Shown here: positions 23,950 to 34,736 of the stretch, piece after piece
How the letters are laid out: each line of letters begins with the position of its first letter
How positions within the stretch are numbered: position 1 is the stretch's first letter
Source of the DNA: Prostheceraeus crozeri
Taxonomy: Eukaryota; Platyhelminthes; Polycladida; Euryleptidae
NCBI GenBank assembly: GCA_907163375.1
Contig: CAJQUW010003182.1
Span: forward strand, 62,001 to 126,000
Length of the DNA stretch: 64,000 bases
Direction: 5' to 3'
Notes under the pieces: model-generated
Told to the model about the DNA's origin: nothing
Seen by the model: the letters and a program-made list of their open reading frames with translations, nothing else
The model's database searches: none
Translations under genes and position numbers: made by a program

Positions 23950-24800
23950 ATGGGGCCTCAACAGATTCACCGGATTATGATTCGACACACAGTATCAGAG
24001 CGGATCACATTCACCGATTCTCTTCACCACTTCGGATCATACTTGGGTCATTAGAAAAGTTCCCTGTATTCCATTATAGAAACTAAATGCAAAGTCCTTT
24101 TCATATGAAGAAAAGATTTATTTCAGATTGATAAATGCACTACTCAGAATAACTGCCATCATATTCAACGCACTTCTTTCAGCGCTTTACGAAGCCATCA
24201 ATTCTGTCCTTCGATCCATGTATTTCCAAGGCAACACATTGACGATGGAATTCAAAGTTGATCTCTCCAAACGTCTTGAAGCGGTGACCGCGAATGTTGT
24301 TTTTCACTCGTGGAAACCAAAAGAAATCGCATGGTGACAAGTCCGACGAATAAGGAGAGTGCTCGGTAGCTTATACTTTAATCGATACTTTGAATTCTCT
24401 CCTGCGTTGAATGAACAGAAGTTCTAAGCGAAACCTCGATTTCTACGGAAGAGTCATATACTATTTTCAGCTTTGTTGTCATCTATATTTGAATAACTAC
24501 ATTGATGTCGAAGCAAGACATCAACACAGAGAACTTTTCTAATGACCCACGTATTCATCGATTATTTTCACTAGTTTGGATCGTATTCATCGATTCTCTT
24601 CACCAAATGGTATTGTATTCACCGATTTTCTTCACCAGTTCTGATCGCATTAATCGAATCTCTTCATGAAATCGGATCATATTCACCGATTATTTTCACT
24701 AGTTCGGATCGTATTCATGGATTATTTTCACAAAATCGTTTAACATTCACCAATTCTTTTCGTGGGATCGGACCATTCATCAGTTTCTTACACCGGGTCA
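23950..24800. repeat. Minisatellite, about 37-bp units, interrupted by a mariner
   Basis: Degenerate units built from TTCACCGATTCTCTTCAC and AGTTCGGATCGTA repeat on both sides of the mariner derivative (about 23965-24040 and 24552-24800). The units diverge considerably, so the array is old. Confidence 0.75.
24042..24551 (-). mobile_element. Deleted mariner (510 bp) with TIRs and TA duplication
   Basis: Ends are inverted copies of TGGGTCATTAGAAAAGTTC, flanked by TA at 24040-24041 and 24552-24553. The minus strand keeps the C-terminal transposase remnant around 24370-24200: SPYSSDLSPCDFFWFPRVK (mariner SPDL-P-D-W-F block with the third catalytic Asp), then NNIRGHRFKTFGE. The first two catalytic positions are deleted. 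It sits in the minisatellite at a GATCATA site. Confidence 0.8.
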
Positions 24801-25506
24801 GATGCAGATCACAGGAGGCCAGGAATGTTCCTTTTCTATTATCCAATAAGCTGTAATCAAATCTCAAATTTGATATGTTGAAAGGAAGTCAACTGACACC
24901 TATTGCACCATAAATGAGGAATTGAGAGAGGATATCACAGCTTCACTATTGTCTCGAATTTGCTATCATTCCATTTCGAATCCATGAAAGATGGAACAGC
25001 CCCAATATTTTTCATTTACTCGTGTGAAACATAAGCTGTTGTGATTCTAAGAATTATCAACAAACTATTCTAATAAATATCAAACGACGGTTCAGACAGA
25101 TTCTTCCTTGACAATCTGGAATAGTCCTGGAGGTTTGATCAGGAAATTTCACGGTCACCCTGAGTCTGATATAAAAGAAATTCCCGGTATATTTTGAATA
25201 AACAATCAGTGTCAAAAGTGCTGAATTACACTACTCCCTAACCTCACCGTCCCATTTCTTTTCCCACGCAAAAAATACTTCATTTCAAAAGTTTCCGACA
25301 TGCCACCTACGTCTTTTGCGATGCACCCTTGCACAATAATGTGACATAGTAATGGGAGCATAGTAATGCGAGTAATAGTAGATGCGTGTGACGTCATACT
25401 ATGAAAACGATGGAAGGCCTACATAGGTGGGCTGCATTCCCAGGAAACCACATGTACCAACACGTGCAGTTTCTGATATTGTCAGTAATAGCATCTTACC
25501 TCCCTA
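24801..25506. other. Non-coding stretch, nothing recognised
   Basis: No supported feature. Confidence 0.5.
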
Positions 25507-25889
25507 TAAGTACCGGGAGTGGAGAAATCATCCCCAGATGCAAATAAACACTGACAAAATGCGTTTCACTTTCTGTATTGGGGTGCACACAGAACAAACA
25601 GATTGCGAAATTGACAGTAATTATAGTCATAACAATTCAATAGACGCTATATCGCAGGGGTTTACTAGCTATAGCCCATGTAACTTGACAACCAAAATAA
25701 GTACCGGGAGTGGAGAAATCATCCCCAGATGCAAATAAACACTGACAAAATGCGTTTCACTTTCTGTATTGGGGTGCACACAGAACAAACAGATTGCGAA
25801 ATTGACAGTAATTATAGTCATAACAATTCAATAGACGCTATATCGCAGGGGTTTACCAGCTATAGCCCATGTAACTTGACAACCAAAAT
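25507..25889 (+). repeat. Tandem duplication, two 191-bp units
   Basis: GTACCGGGAGTGGAGAAATC begins at 25510 and again at 25701, a period of 191 bases. I see one mismatch between the units (TTTACTAGC versus TTTACCAGC) before divergence at about 25889. This is either a very recent duplication or an assembly artefact. No coding content recognised. Confidence 0.9.
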
Positions 25890-28831
25890 TCACTTTGACC
25901 TTAAAAGAATGTCCATCAAATCTGGAAGCCTAACTTAGATTAATCTGCGTCAAAAGCGTATATCTAACTCAAGGAATTCTCGTATCTATTCATTTTGCCT
26001 TCAATATATTTGGAATTTCGGCTTTAAAAAAGGAGAGTGCTCAATTATTTTTTAAAAATGATCAAATCAAATTACCTCCCGTGTGCTGCTATCAATTTTC
26101 GTCATAGTCAGTTACTGAACAACATTGAATTATCTCAATCTCAACCTCTTGGGTGTTTTGAATTAGGCTACCTCAACCTGTCATTAGTTAATGATTTCCA
26201 AAACGAATCAAACGGAATTCGTTTGATTTGACTTTGTATGTCAATCGCAATTGACAAGGCCAGATCGGCGAAATATATATTGACAAACAACATTAATTTT
26301 TGTGCGTAGAAAGACTGAAAAATAACATTATTTCAATAATTTCAATTGTTTCTTTTTTATGCAGTATTTAAATCTGATTTGTAGGAAATGTTACATAGAC
26401 GAGTATTTTGAAGAAGTTCATTGGATTTGGCGTGTGAATTTGTATGAATTAAACAATTGTTTTGTCGAACACCAATAAAGATACATTGATACGAAAATCA
26501 ATAAATAAAGCTCAGCATAAAATAAATAATATCTCAGCATAAGTCTTAATCATGAACTATAAAGGGATCAGCATGAAGTTAGCAATGCTATCATGCAAAA
26601 TATAAAATTACTGCAAATACGCAAAATCATAGATGTAAGAAAGCAGTAATATTGCAAAATTTTTGAAGGTCCGCACAGACACATGTTGAGAAAATGGACT
26701 GCTCAATAAATTATCTGAATATACATGTGTAGATGGAATACAATATTTAAAAAATCATAAGCATAACATCTGTTTCATTCGTCTTCTCTTATGGACATCA
26801 AGATATTTTCTTGAGTAGTCTATCATCTCATCATATTTCCATGCGGGCTTTTAAACCTTTTCCAGCATGACTGCATTTCTTACATACATGGTTGTTCGTA
26901 TTGCACCTAAATTTTGTCTAATAGTTTTGCAATGCTTATACATCAATCTTCCTCAGACTATGATTGATGATTAAGGCTTATGACGAAGCATTGAAATGTT
27001 TTATTTACCTTTATTATCGATGTAATCTTACTGGTAATCATCAACATAATCTTCTATTTACATTGAATTTACTTACATTTTTATGTAATATCATCAGCTG
27101 CTGCTGTTAATTTGAAAGGACTGAGTTTTGATTTGATTTGAAATGGATTTTTTGTCTCCTCGTGGTCAAACAACGCAAAATCTTAGTGGCCACTATTCAG
27201 TCCACATTTCATTTTTCGGTTGGAAACCATGACAGAGTGAGGGACAGACAGAAATCTCTATAGCACCAGTACCTGTCCAAAGTCATGATCGGAATCAGCA
27301 TCAAACCGTACATTTTTTTCAATGATTAAAAATGACTTATCTTAAAAGCATTTCGAGGTTTCCTCTGAATTATGACACATGTCGGCAAGACGATAGAAAA
27401 GATTTAGTTGGTGCGTGAGGAATGCGACAGTCAATGAATGATGGAAATATACATTCTCATTTCATTATCACGATCCCTAAACACTTCAAATTCTTTCTCA
27501 AGACGCAAGTGACAGAGAACCATTTACTATTTACCGAAAATACTGATGTGTGAATTTAACTTGCTATGAATAAAAGCTATGAAAATCCTTTTCTGATTGC
27601 AGTTCCATCATCGCCGTCACATCCTCTATACATAAAATGTGAAATCGTTGCATTAAATGAAACCATTCCCTTACATCTTTGTAACTGTTGATCACATGAA
27701 AACCGAACACATTTTCACGATTTATCTGTCTGAGTCTGGATGAAGCATACTCCTGTGAATATTTCACATTGAAACAAAAGACCAATATTTTAGGCTATTC
27801 CTCAGCTCGTTGACGATGTGATTATGGTTTCAGATTCCGTTGTATTCCAGACAGCAAATAAAGCCGATAGATGGCCCTGTATTTCTAAACCTTAAATGTA
27901 TTAGGTTCAATAAGATATGCGTGACCAGAAGCCTATATTTCGACAGCTTGGGATCCCTGAAGAAACACAAACGTCGTTTAACCATTTAACTGACGATTAA
28001 TGGGCATCCGAATTACTTCGTGAATAAGTTCACTATTACATTCATCTAAATGTTCTTCTTTTTTATATTACTTTTCCTTGTGATTAATATTTAGTATACT
28101 ATCATATTATCATCTTCAGTTTTGTTGATCATGACAGTGATGCAACTAAAGTTACATTTCTATCACGATGCAAATTTTAACGTTGTTGTCATCTTTTCTC
28201 CCCTTTATTTCATTTTTATATTTCATTTTCCGTCGGGTGTATAGTACTAGTCTTGTCCTTCATTATACATTTGGTGAAATATCAGTTTCATCCAAGACAA
28301 GGGGAAAGTTTTCCGTTAAACTGTCTGAGTGAAGTTTAAAATGATCTCCCATCATTTGGTCAACTACATCAGACTTCATAGCTTTGTTTGTTTGACAAAT
28401 AGTTGCTGTCCATTTAGGGATGGATTTTGCATCTTAATGGGGAGAAACTCATTTACAGTGTGAAAGCAAAAAATAAGCAAAAACCAGAAAAATAACAGAA
28501 AAATGCAATTTAAATGGTCAGGGTTGTTTAATATTCATTGATGGAGGCTGGTGAACAAGTAGCTGAAGATGTTGTCGTCTGATATCCGTTGTTTGTGGCG
28601 GACCTTCGTTCGCTCCTCTCTACAGCAACACACACATTATGCTTTTATCCGGTCATGTTATCATGACATTTCGTTTAAACAAGCTTCAACGAAATTCAGC
28701 AGTGAGACTAAGTTACATAACAGACATGAATAATAACAATAAATTCCAGATTGGCATACAAAAGGCGGTACGCGCATTACATAGAACTCAGAAGCAAGAG
28801 AGTACTGAAACAAGTATCGAAGTTATCTGAT
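25890..28831. other. Long non-coding stretch, nothing recognised
   Basis: About 3 kb of AT-rich sequence. No repeat family, RNA or coding frame supported. Confidence 0.5.
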
Positions 28832-29071
28832 CTAATCTGATGAAGGAGTTAGTAAGACGATTGGTAAACGGTCGCGGCTACCTGAGTGGACAGTAGTTGC
28901 GTGATGTAGGATGCCATTTGTCGAACAAGGCTTGAGTTGTAATGGATGACTTTGGCTGGAGGCGATTTTCCTGAAGAGTTTATTGCATATTCGATCCCCA
29001 GCTGCGATGACATTTTCGGGCATCCGGGAGGACCCGGTCGTAATCCTACATGTCCTCCTTTCTACACGCAA
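28832..29071 (-). pseudogene. Possible non-LTR retrotransposon C-terminal fragment
   Basis: A minus-strand frame with raised GC contains AGDRICNKLFRKIASSQSHPL and, further on, RDRLPIVLLT. It resembles the A-R-C-KLF-KI-----HPLH-LLP...R------LP--RT tail of some non-LTR RT proteins. The match is to a loose pattern remembered from such tails, and no catalytic motif is present. Confidence 0.35.
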
Positions 29072-30576
29072 TAAACGGCTCAGATGACACTTGCTGGCAT
29101 TCGCAAAACAAGGGAAGGCTTAGGTCATAATTGAGTGAATTAGGGAATTATCCGTGTATTTGATCAGCGCGTCTGCACTTGGCTGTAGCTAGAACAAATA
29201 TGCGTAGTTCAAAGTCTCGACATCGCATATAGCTCTTAAGTGCAGAAATCATTTGAGGAGACTAAGTCATCAATGAGTGGTGAAAGCAGGCATCGCCGTT
29301 GAAGCGACAAGAAAGAGAGTTTCCAAAAACATGTTTTTCAACAAATCAGTGCGGCATCAATTTATTGTTTTGGACAGCATTCAGTTAGGAGTTCGTTGAG
29401 AATTTTACTATCTCTGTTGAAATGGAAGTTAGCTTCATCAGAACATCTTCAATGCACCATCCAAAGTTGATGTATAGAATTTGTTTTCTTTAGTCGATTA
29501 TTCATTAGCAACACTACTTTTAACCTGGATTGATGAATCCTTCGATCTTCGAAACATAACTTATGCGAACCAACAGATAACGCTATTGGGTCATTCCACA
29601 AAAAAAACGACAAATGTCCTGTGGCGAAGGTTCTCAGATTCCGTTTAAATTTTAACAGTTGACTATTCTTGGTATCAAATGGATGGAAATCAAATATTTC
29701 CGTTAAACTCGCCATACTTTCTGCGCTAGAGCCTTTTGAAGAAGACTGTTAGAAAAAAATACCATTATTTTTTATTTTTCTGAAATTTCCGGATCTTTGA
29801 GAACCTGTATTTCAAAAACTATTTTAGCTATCGTTGTAATTTTTTACGTGTGTATTCACCTAGTATAGGAAAGTATGAAGATCAATTTGCAACCCGATAT
29901 GATGACTCAATCAGGTGATACAGCTTCTCAAAATTGACAGAAATTCAAGGACTACTTTTTAAAATTCAAAGTTGACCATATTTTATGGATAGATTACTAC
30001 CTGAAGATTTTCTCCAAACTCCTTGATTTTCTCTCCATACATTATATACAATATCATAATATTCAATAATATATAGTATCATACAATATTATATACATTT
30101 TCGTATATACAATAAGTGATGTGAGGTAGTACCAGTGGAAGGCAAGTCGTATTGAAACTGGAAGTCGATAAAATTTGAATTTTTTTTAAAAATAGCAAAA
30201 ATGGCCATTTTTGATGGTCATTTCCCGTTGACTGGCAACTCCGATTTGCATGAAAAAATTTGTCAACCACCCTTTGAACGTGGGAACTAGCATGCTCAAA
30301 GCTGAACGTGCGCTTCGGCTTCGTTTAGGATCTAGAGCATTTTGAGTGACTACATGTATTCTTATAAGATTAATATAAGCAGTGTACAACTAATTACCTA
30401 ATTATGCACTGTGTTTGTAATGTAAGTAATTTAAATATATTAAGTGCTTTTTTAGGATGCTCGTAGGCATATATTTTTATTCACTAATCGTTCTAGTTAT
30501 GATTGAGAAAAATATACGAACTTGCATAAATACGGAATCTGTTTCTTATTGTCCATAGATGTTAACAGAAAGAAGA
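29072..30576. other. Non-coding stretch, nothing recognised
   Basis: Contains TA/AT-rich simple sequence around 30045-30110. No feature supported. Confidence 0.5.
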
Positions 30577-30831
30577 TCAACTTATGATATGTATGACCCT
30601 TTTGTGCCGTTGATTGACCAGAACGGGAGCTGGTATAGTTTTAACAATGTCAATCACTGGGTACTCATGTACATCAGGCACAAAGGGGTATTTAAAATAT
30701 TTTGGTCCGGCTTTCTGGAGCGCGCTCAGCTTTACACGATCGAGTGAAGTAGTTCCAAAACTTCAACTGGATACTTTTCCTCAACGTAGGATACTAATAC
30801 CCAATCACCAGGACGCAACGTCGACTGCATC
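30577..30831 (-). pseudogene. Candidate 3' exon with a Tudor/SH3-like tail domain
   Basis: Follows an acceptor-like TGATTTTCAG|G on the minus strand. It encodes RPGDWVLVSYVEEKYPVEV, then after a one-base shift VKLSALQKAGPKYFKYP and DIVKTIPAPVLVNQR, ending in TGA at 30579-30577. From memory of the family, the order (G-WVLV-Y----P-EV, a short -V-MEK-G--KWP block, then WY--DI---I-PP-P---R) is a small C-terminal domain found in many multicopy invertebrate proteins, often transposon-associated. It begins with one base of a split codon, which fits the two bases left by the exon at 32815-33024. The single-base shift near 30744 means decay or a sequencing error. Confidence 0.5.
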
Positions 30832-30958
30832 CTGAAAATCATCAGAAATTCCCTTTACCATTTTGATCCATATCGTATCTTAAAACTACGTTAAAACATT
30901 ACATTCTACAATAGTTAACAAACATTCAAATTAACTTCACACACACTCTTCACACATA

Positions 30959-31159
30959 CAGGGTGATTCCGATCTTCCCGTCACTTTTCAAGTAAGGACT
31001 ACAGCTGTGTCACATGTCTGGTTGTAGTGATGGTTCATGATTTGTATACTACGTTTCATGGCTTTTCAAATGGTATATTATTTATTTTCTTGTGATCTGC
31101 ATTTCTGCTGATACGAGCAATTGAAATTGTTTACCCACATTACAATTTTTTAAATCAAT
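30959..31159 (+). repeat. Left TIR of the ITm transposon
   Basis: 201 bp, about 96% identical to the inverse of the right TIR by eye. Starts CAGGGTGATTCC directly after a TA. Confidence 0.95.
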
Positions 31160-31316
31160 TTTAAGTATTTTTTTTTAATTTTTTACATTCCTAGTCTACT
31201 ATTTATTTATTTTATTTTACTATTTAAGTTATCTTTTTTCATTTGATTTCGAAAAACATTTCATATCCAAAAAAACTTTATTATAAGTGACAGGTATGCA
31301 GTAACGCAAAATTAAC

Positions 31317-32381
31317 TCACAAGAACTGTGCAAAGTGACCGCCACCATTCTCAGAGCACAACTCGCATCGGCGCAAGAATGACCTGTACGAAGATCGCAT
31401 CATCTCGACCTCCACGCTATCGAGTAAGCTCGTAAGTCTTTCTTGTAAAGCTTCAAGAGTACGAGGACGTGGATCTCTGTATAGTTTGTCACGAATATAG
31501 CCCCAAAGCCAGAAATCGTTTACTGCTAAATCAGGGCTTCTTGGTGGCCAGTGTATCGGCCCACCACGACCAATCCATCGGTTCTTCAGCTTGACGTTCA
31601 GCAGACAACGAACAGAATTGGCATAATGTGCAGGTGCACCATCCTGCTGATAAAATTGACGTCGATTTCGTCTATCACTTAGTATTGGCACAACTTTGTC
31701 TTCAAGGATAGACTGGTAGCGCTGTCCATTCATGGTTTCTTTTTGCACATGGTAAGTGATGCCGTGGTGTGGTGATATCATTGCCCAGCAAGTGATGGAA
31801 GCAGACTTTAATGGTTTCACGATAACAGCGTGAGGATTTTCTTCCGCGTAGATGAAGGCGTTGTGAAGGTTCACAGATCCATTCAAGTGAAACGTTGCTT
31901 CATCGGAGAAAACGATATTTCCAACGAAATTACTGTCGCGCTGTTGATGTTGAAGGATAAGGTTAGAAAACTGGAGTCTTTGAACTTTATCGTCGTCCGA
32001 GATCTCTTGCACGCGGGTAAACTTCCAAGCTCTCAAACCATCTTTCAACACTCTGCTCACCGACGATTGTGAAACGCTGCAGAGCTGAGCTGCCTTTCGT
32101 TGCGAAAGTGTTGGATCATCACCATAGGCCTCGACTATCTCGTCTCGTTTGTCGTCGGAAAGCCGTCGATCTGAATGGTCACCGACTCTTGCATTTTCGG
32201 TGAGAGATAGCGAGGTTTTAAAACGCTTTGCCCACCCAATTAAGGTTGTGCGTGGTGGAGCTTCTTTCTTAAAATCCACACGAAATCGTCGCCTTGCATC
32301 TTCAGGATATGAAGAGATGGTATAGGCCACGGCCGTTGCAATTTCTTCATTCGCGAAGCCAGGATAGTTCATTGCTGTCAA
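31317..32381 (-). CDS. DDD transposase, ITm superfamily, DD41D spacing
   Basis: 354 residues, uninterrupted. The N-terminus has an HTH-type region ending RAWKFTRVQEI (residues about 70-125; TLSQRKAAQLCSVSQSSVSR is the recognition helix region). The catalytic core has FSDEATFHLNG (first Asp), QQDGAPAHY (second Asp) and WPPRSPDLAVNDFWLWG (third Asp, in NDF). I count 41 residues between the second and third Asp, i.e. DD41D, unlike mariner DD34D or Tc1 DD34E. The C-terminal ENGGGHFAQFL matches the family's GGHFE-L ending. It would cut and paste DNA carrying the 201-bp TIRs at TA sites in the nucleus. All catalytic residues are present, so this could be an active enzyme. Confidence 0.95.
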   Translation of the reverse strand: MTAMNYPGFANEEIATAVAYTISSYPEDARRRFRVDFKKEAPPRTTLIGWAKRFKTSLSLTENARVGDHSDRRLSDDKRDEIVEAYGDDPTLSQRKAAQLCSVSQSSVSRVLKDGLRAWKFTRVQEISDDDKVQRLQFSNLILQHQQRDSNFVGNIVFSDEATFHLNGSVNLHNAFIYAEENPHAVIVKPLKSASITCWAMISPHHGITYHVQKETMNGQRYQSILEDKVVPILSDRRNRRQFYQQDGAPAHYANSVRCLLNVKLKNRWIGRGGPIHWPPRSPDLAVNDFWLWGYIRDKLYRDPRPRTLEALQERLTSLLDSVEVEMMRSSYRSFLRRCELCSENGGGHFAQFL

Positions 32382-32540
32382 GTGTTGATAGTAAATAAAT
32401 TTCAGCCAGTTTAATACCGTCTACACTGAAAAGTCAATCTCAATTAACTTTGCATGGTGTTGCTCAAAGCAAGCAATTATTAGATATCTATGCTGAATGC
32501 GGCTGATGATATTGATTGTTGCGATGTTCCTGTCATAGAT

Positions 32541-32741
32541 ATTGATTTAAAAAGTTGTAATATGGGTAAACAATTTCAATTGCTCGTATCAGCAGAAATG
32601 CAGATCACAAGAAAATAAATAATATATGATTTGAAAGGCCATGAAACGTAGTATATAAATCATGAACCATCACTACAACCAGACATGTGATACAGCTGTA
32701 GTCATTACTTGAAAAGTGACGGGAAGATCGGAATCACCCTG
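32541..32741 (-). repeat. Right TIR of the ITm transposon
   Basis: 201 bp, inverse of 30959-31159, ending in GGAATCACCCTG directly before a TA. Confidence 0.95.
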
Positions 32742-32814
32742 TATAATTACAATAAGAACAAAATTTAACGTGTGAATCAACATATAAATCTAAGAATGAT
32801 TAACAAATACTTAC

Positions 32815-33024
32815 CGAGTTGAGGCGGTTGGAAGTTGTGCAAAAGAGAAGACTGTATCGCGACACGCATTTTGCGATAGTGTGTAAGCATTCAATTGGTC
32901 ACCTATGCCGAGCCGGAAACAATTGAATGACCGGGTACTTTTGAGAGACATGCTGCATTCTCTGAAACTGTTCGTCAGTCGATCTTCACGTTCCGTGATA
33001 GTGCATTTGTCAACACGAATAAAT
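32815..33024 (-). CDS. Candidate internal exon (phase 2-2), cysteine-containing
   Basis: On the minus strand an acceptor (TTATTCTTTCAG|A) and a strong donor (CAACTCG|GTAAGTAT) bound 210 bases whose second frame is open throughout. It encodes KCTITEREDRL, SFRECSM, SFNCFRLGIGDQL and QNACRDTVFSFAQL, with four cysteines. It leaves one base at the start and two at the end. The two-base remainder matches the one-base start of the exon at 30831. GC is higher than in the flanks. I recognise no domain. Splicing to 30831 would skip an intron made almost wholly of the ITm transposon. No upstream partner exon was identified. Confidence 0.4.
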
Positions 33025-33327
33025 CTGAAAGAATAAGCAATCGTTACATGATCACTTACTATATTCTTTAATTATTCAAATAGCTATATCATAGTGGGCC
33101 TATACCATGATGAATGATGTCTCTATATTGTATTTATATTTCGGTACTATTCCGACATGATGCTCTGAACATTACCCAATGATTGAAAGAACAAGTATAT
33201 GTCAAATATATTCAATGAATGTGCAACCTCCACACAGGTATTGTATATGTGCAGCTCGGTCAAAATCTAATCATTTATCGAATAAACAATGTAAGCAATG
33301 CAAATTTATGTATCTGATCAAGTGAGT
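33025..33327. other. Gap, nothing recognised
   Basis: Presumed intron or intergenic. No feature supported. Confidence 0.4.
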
Positions 33328-33851
33328 TCAAATGGTGACCTTGTAACGCAGCTCGTGTAAGTGTAGATACCGGTGAATATCCGTGCCTCGTCGTCCAGTT
33401 TTCCAGCGAATGACAGCACGTTGAGCCTCAAGTGAGTTCATTGACAAACCCTTCGCTGATGTTGTCATCGTGCTTCTTCGAACTGAAGGTCTCGATTGTG
33501 ACTTGGTCAGTCAAAATTAATTGATTCCATAGCGCGTACAGCCTGACAGTCGTTAACAATTGACAGTGAGCTTCACTCTTTAGAGTCATATGCGGAACAG
33601 ATGTCACGTGATTGGTTGAATTGGATCAGAAAGAAAGATTGATTTGACAAAGCAACAGCAAGAGAAACGCAACAGAAGAAGTGATTAACTTATCTATGTT
33701 TTGCTTGTGTATGTGATGGATTGATTATGTCATGTTCTGATAACTTCTTTGTTATTTTTTAATTATTTATTTATTTTTGAATAATGAAAATCGGGAAATG
33801 GGAAGGGGTCTCCTACAAACAAACGCAACTAATTTTGGGACACCCCTCGTA
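33328..33851 (-). mobile_element. 5' end remnant of a second ITm element
   Basis: On the minus strand, TACGAGGGGTGTCCCAAAAT (from 33851) looks like a mariner-type terminal repeat beginning at a TA. A 46-codon frame at 33468-33328 (LSMNSLEAQRAVIRWKTGR, then GTDIHRYLHL) resembles the N-terminal HTH of such transposases. No catalytic domain and no matching right terminus was found, so it is a truncated relic. Confidence 0.4.
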
Positions 33852-34261
33852 CATGAAACTGAAAAGAATACATGACATTTTCGTCTGACGAAATATGAGA
33901 CAACTCATTGGTTCAAGTGAGACAAAGAAACGTCTTTTCGCCGTGTCTGCTTTTTTCCAACAATTCGCTACAATGCTTGGTCAAGAACAAGTTTTGTGAA
34001 TTTTAACACGACATTATATCGATAGTGATCGCGAGACAAGAAAAATCACTAAATCGAATGGAAAAAGTAGAATTGACCACCAACTCGATTAACAACGTCG
34101 TGTTGCTGATTCTCTGCATAAGGAAATAAGTTATAGGTCATAAGTCATAAATGTTTATTCTGAAATATACAGAAAACGCAAAGCGATGGCCGCGAGGGCA
34201 CTTACAAGCAAGCGTTGATAACGTGTTACATATGCATACGCAAAGTTTAGCATCAATAAAA
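33852..34261. other. Non-coding stretch, nothing recognised
   Basis: No supported feature. Confidence 0.4.
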
Positions 34262-34460
34262 AATACATGAGATATATATTTACAAATACACCAAGTGATC
34301 ATGATGTACATGCACATCATAAACAAATTATATGAGACCTACATATTCACAAATTTTCAGAGTCATCATGATATACATCATATACCATATACAAAATACG
34401 TGAGATCTATAGGGCCTATATTTACAAATTTGAAGAGTGATGATCACGACATGATAAGAG
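34262..34460 (+). repeat. Degenerate tandem repeat, about 65-70 bp units
   Basis: Three related units share ATGAGATCTATATTTACAAAT and TGATCATGATGTACATCAT-like blocks, beginning near 34264, 34328 and 34398. Possibly derived from the 3' UTR of the adjacent non-LTR family. Confidence 0.5.
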
Positions 34461-34565
34461 TTCATTGAATGGGAGTCCTCACAATGGAGCAAAAGAACGT
34501 AAATGCTTAAATCTTATACAAGAATGAATGCAACAAAATCATCTATACAAAATTTACACTTTAAT

Positions 34566-34650
34566 GATCATGGTCACAATATATACAAATTCACTCGGAT
34601 CAATGAGATTGAGACTATTCTTGATCTTCATTATGATGAGAATCATCTTC
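34566..34650 (-). pseudogene. Second non-LTR 3' end fragment
   Basis: The minus strand encodes IMKIKNSLNLIDPSEFVYI, which aligns with the last residues of the RT ORF at 34737 (FKNRLKSIDLSEFCSY). It is the C-terminal end of a related element abutting the larger one. Confidence 0.6.
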
Positions 34651-34736
34651 AATATGGAATGTAGGAATGTATCTAAATAAAATTTACCATCAGGTATAAA
34701 AAGCACTTGTCAAATAATTTTATACGAAATCACATA

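Larger units (their letters stand above)
30959..32741 (-). mobile_element. Complete ITm (Tc1/mariner-IS630) transposon, 1783 bp
   Basis: Terminal inverted repeats of 201 bp (30959-31159 and 32541-32741), beginning CAGGGTGATTCCGATCTTCC, differ at about 8 positions by eye. TA duplications flank them (30957-30958, 32742-32743). Between them lies one intact transposase gene on the minus strand. Similarity of the arms and an undamaged ORF indicate a recent insertion. The element occupies almost all of the intron proposed between the exons at 30577-30831 and 32815-33024. Confidence 0.95.

Noticed and set aside
29588-29610. GGGTCATTCCACAAAA block resembling one at 61277
   Set aside because: Similarity limited to about a dozen bases; no inverted partner at either site.
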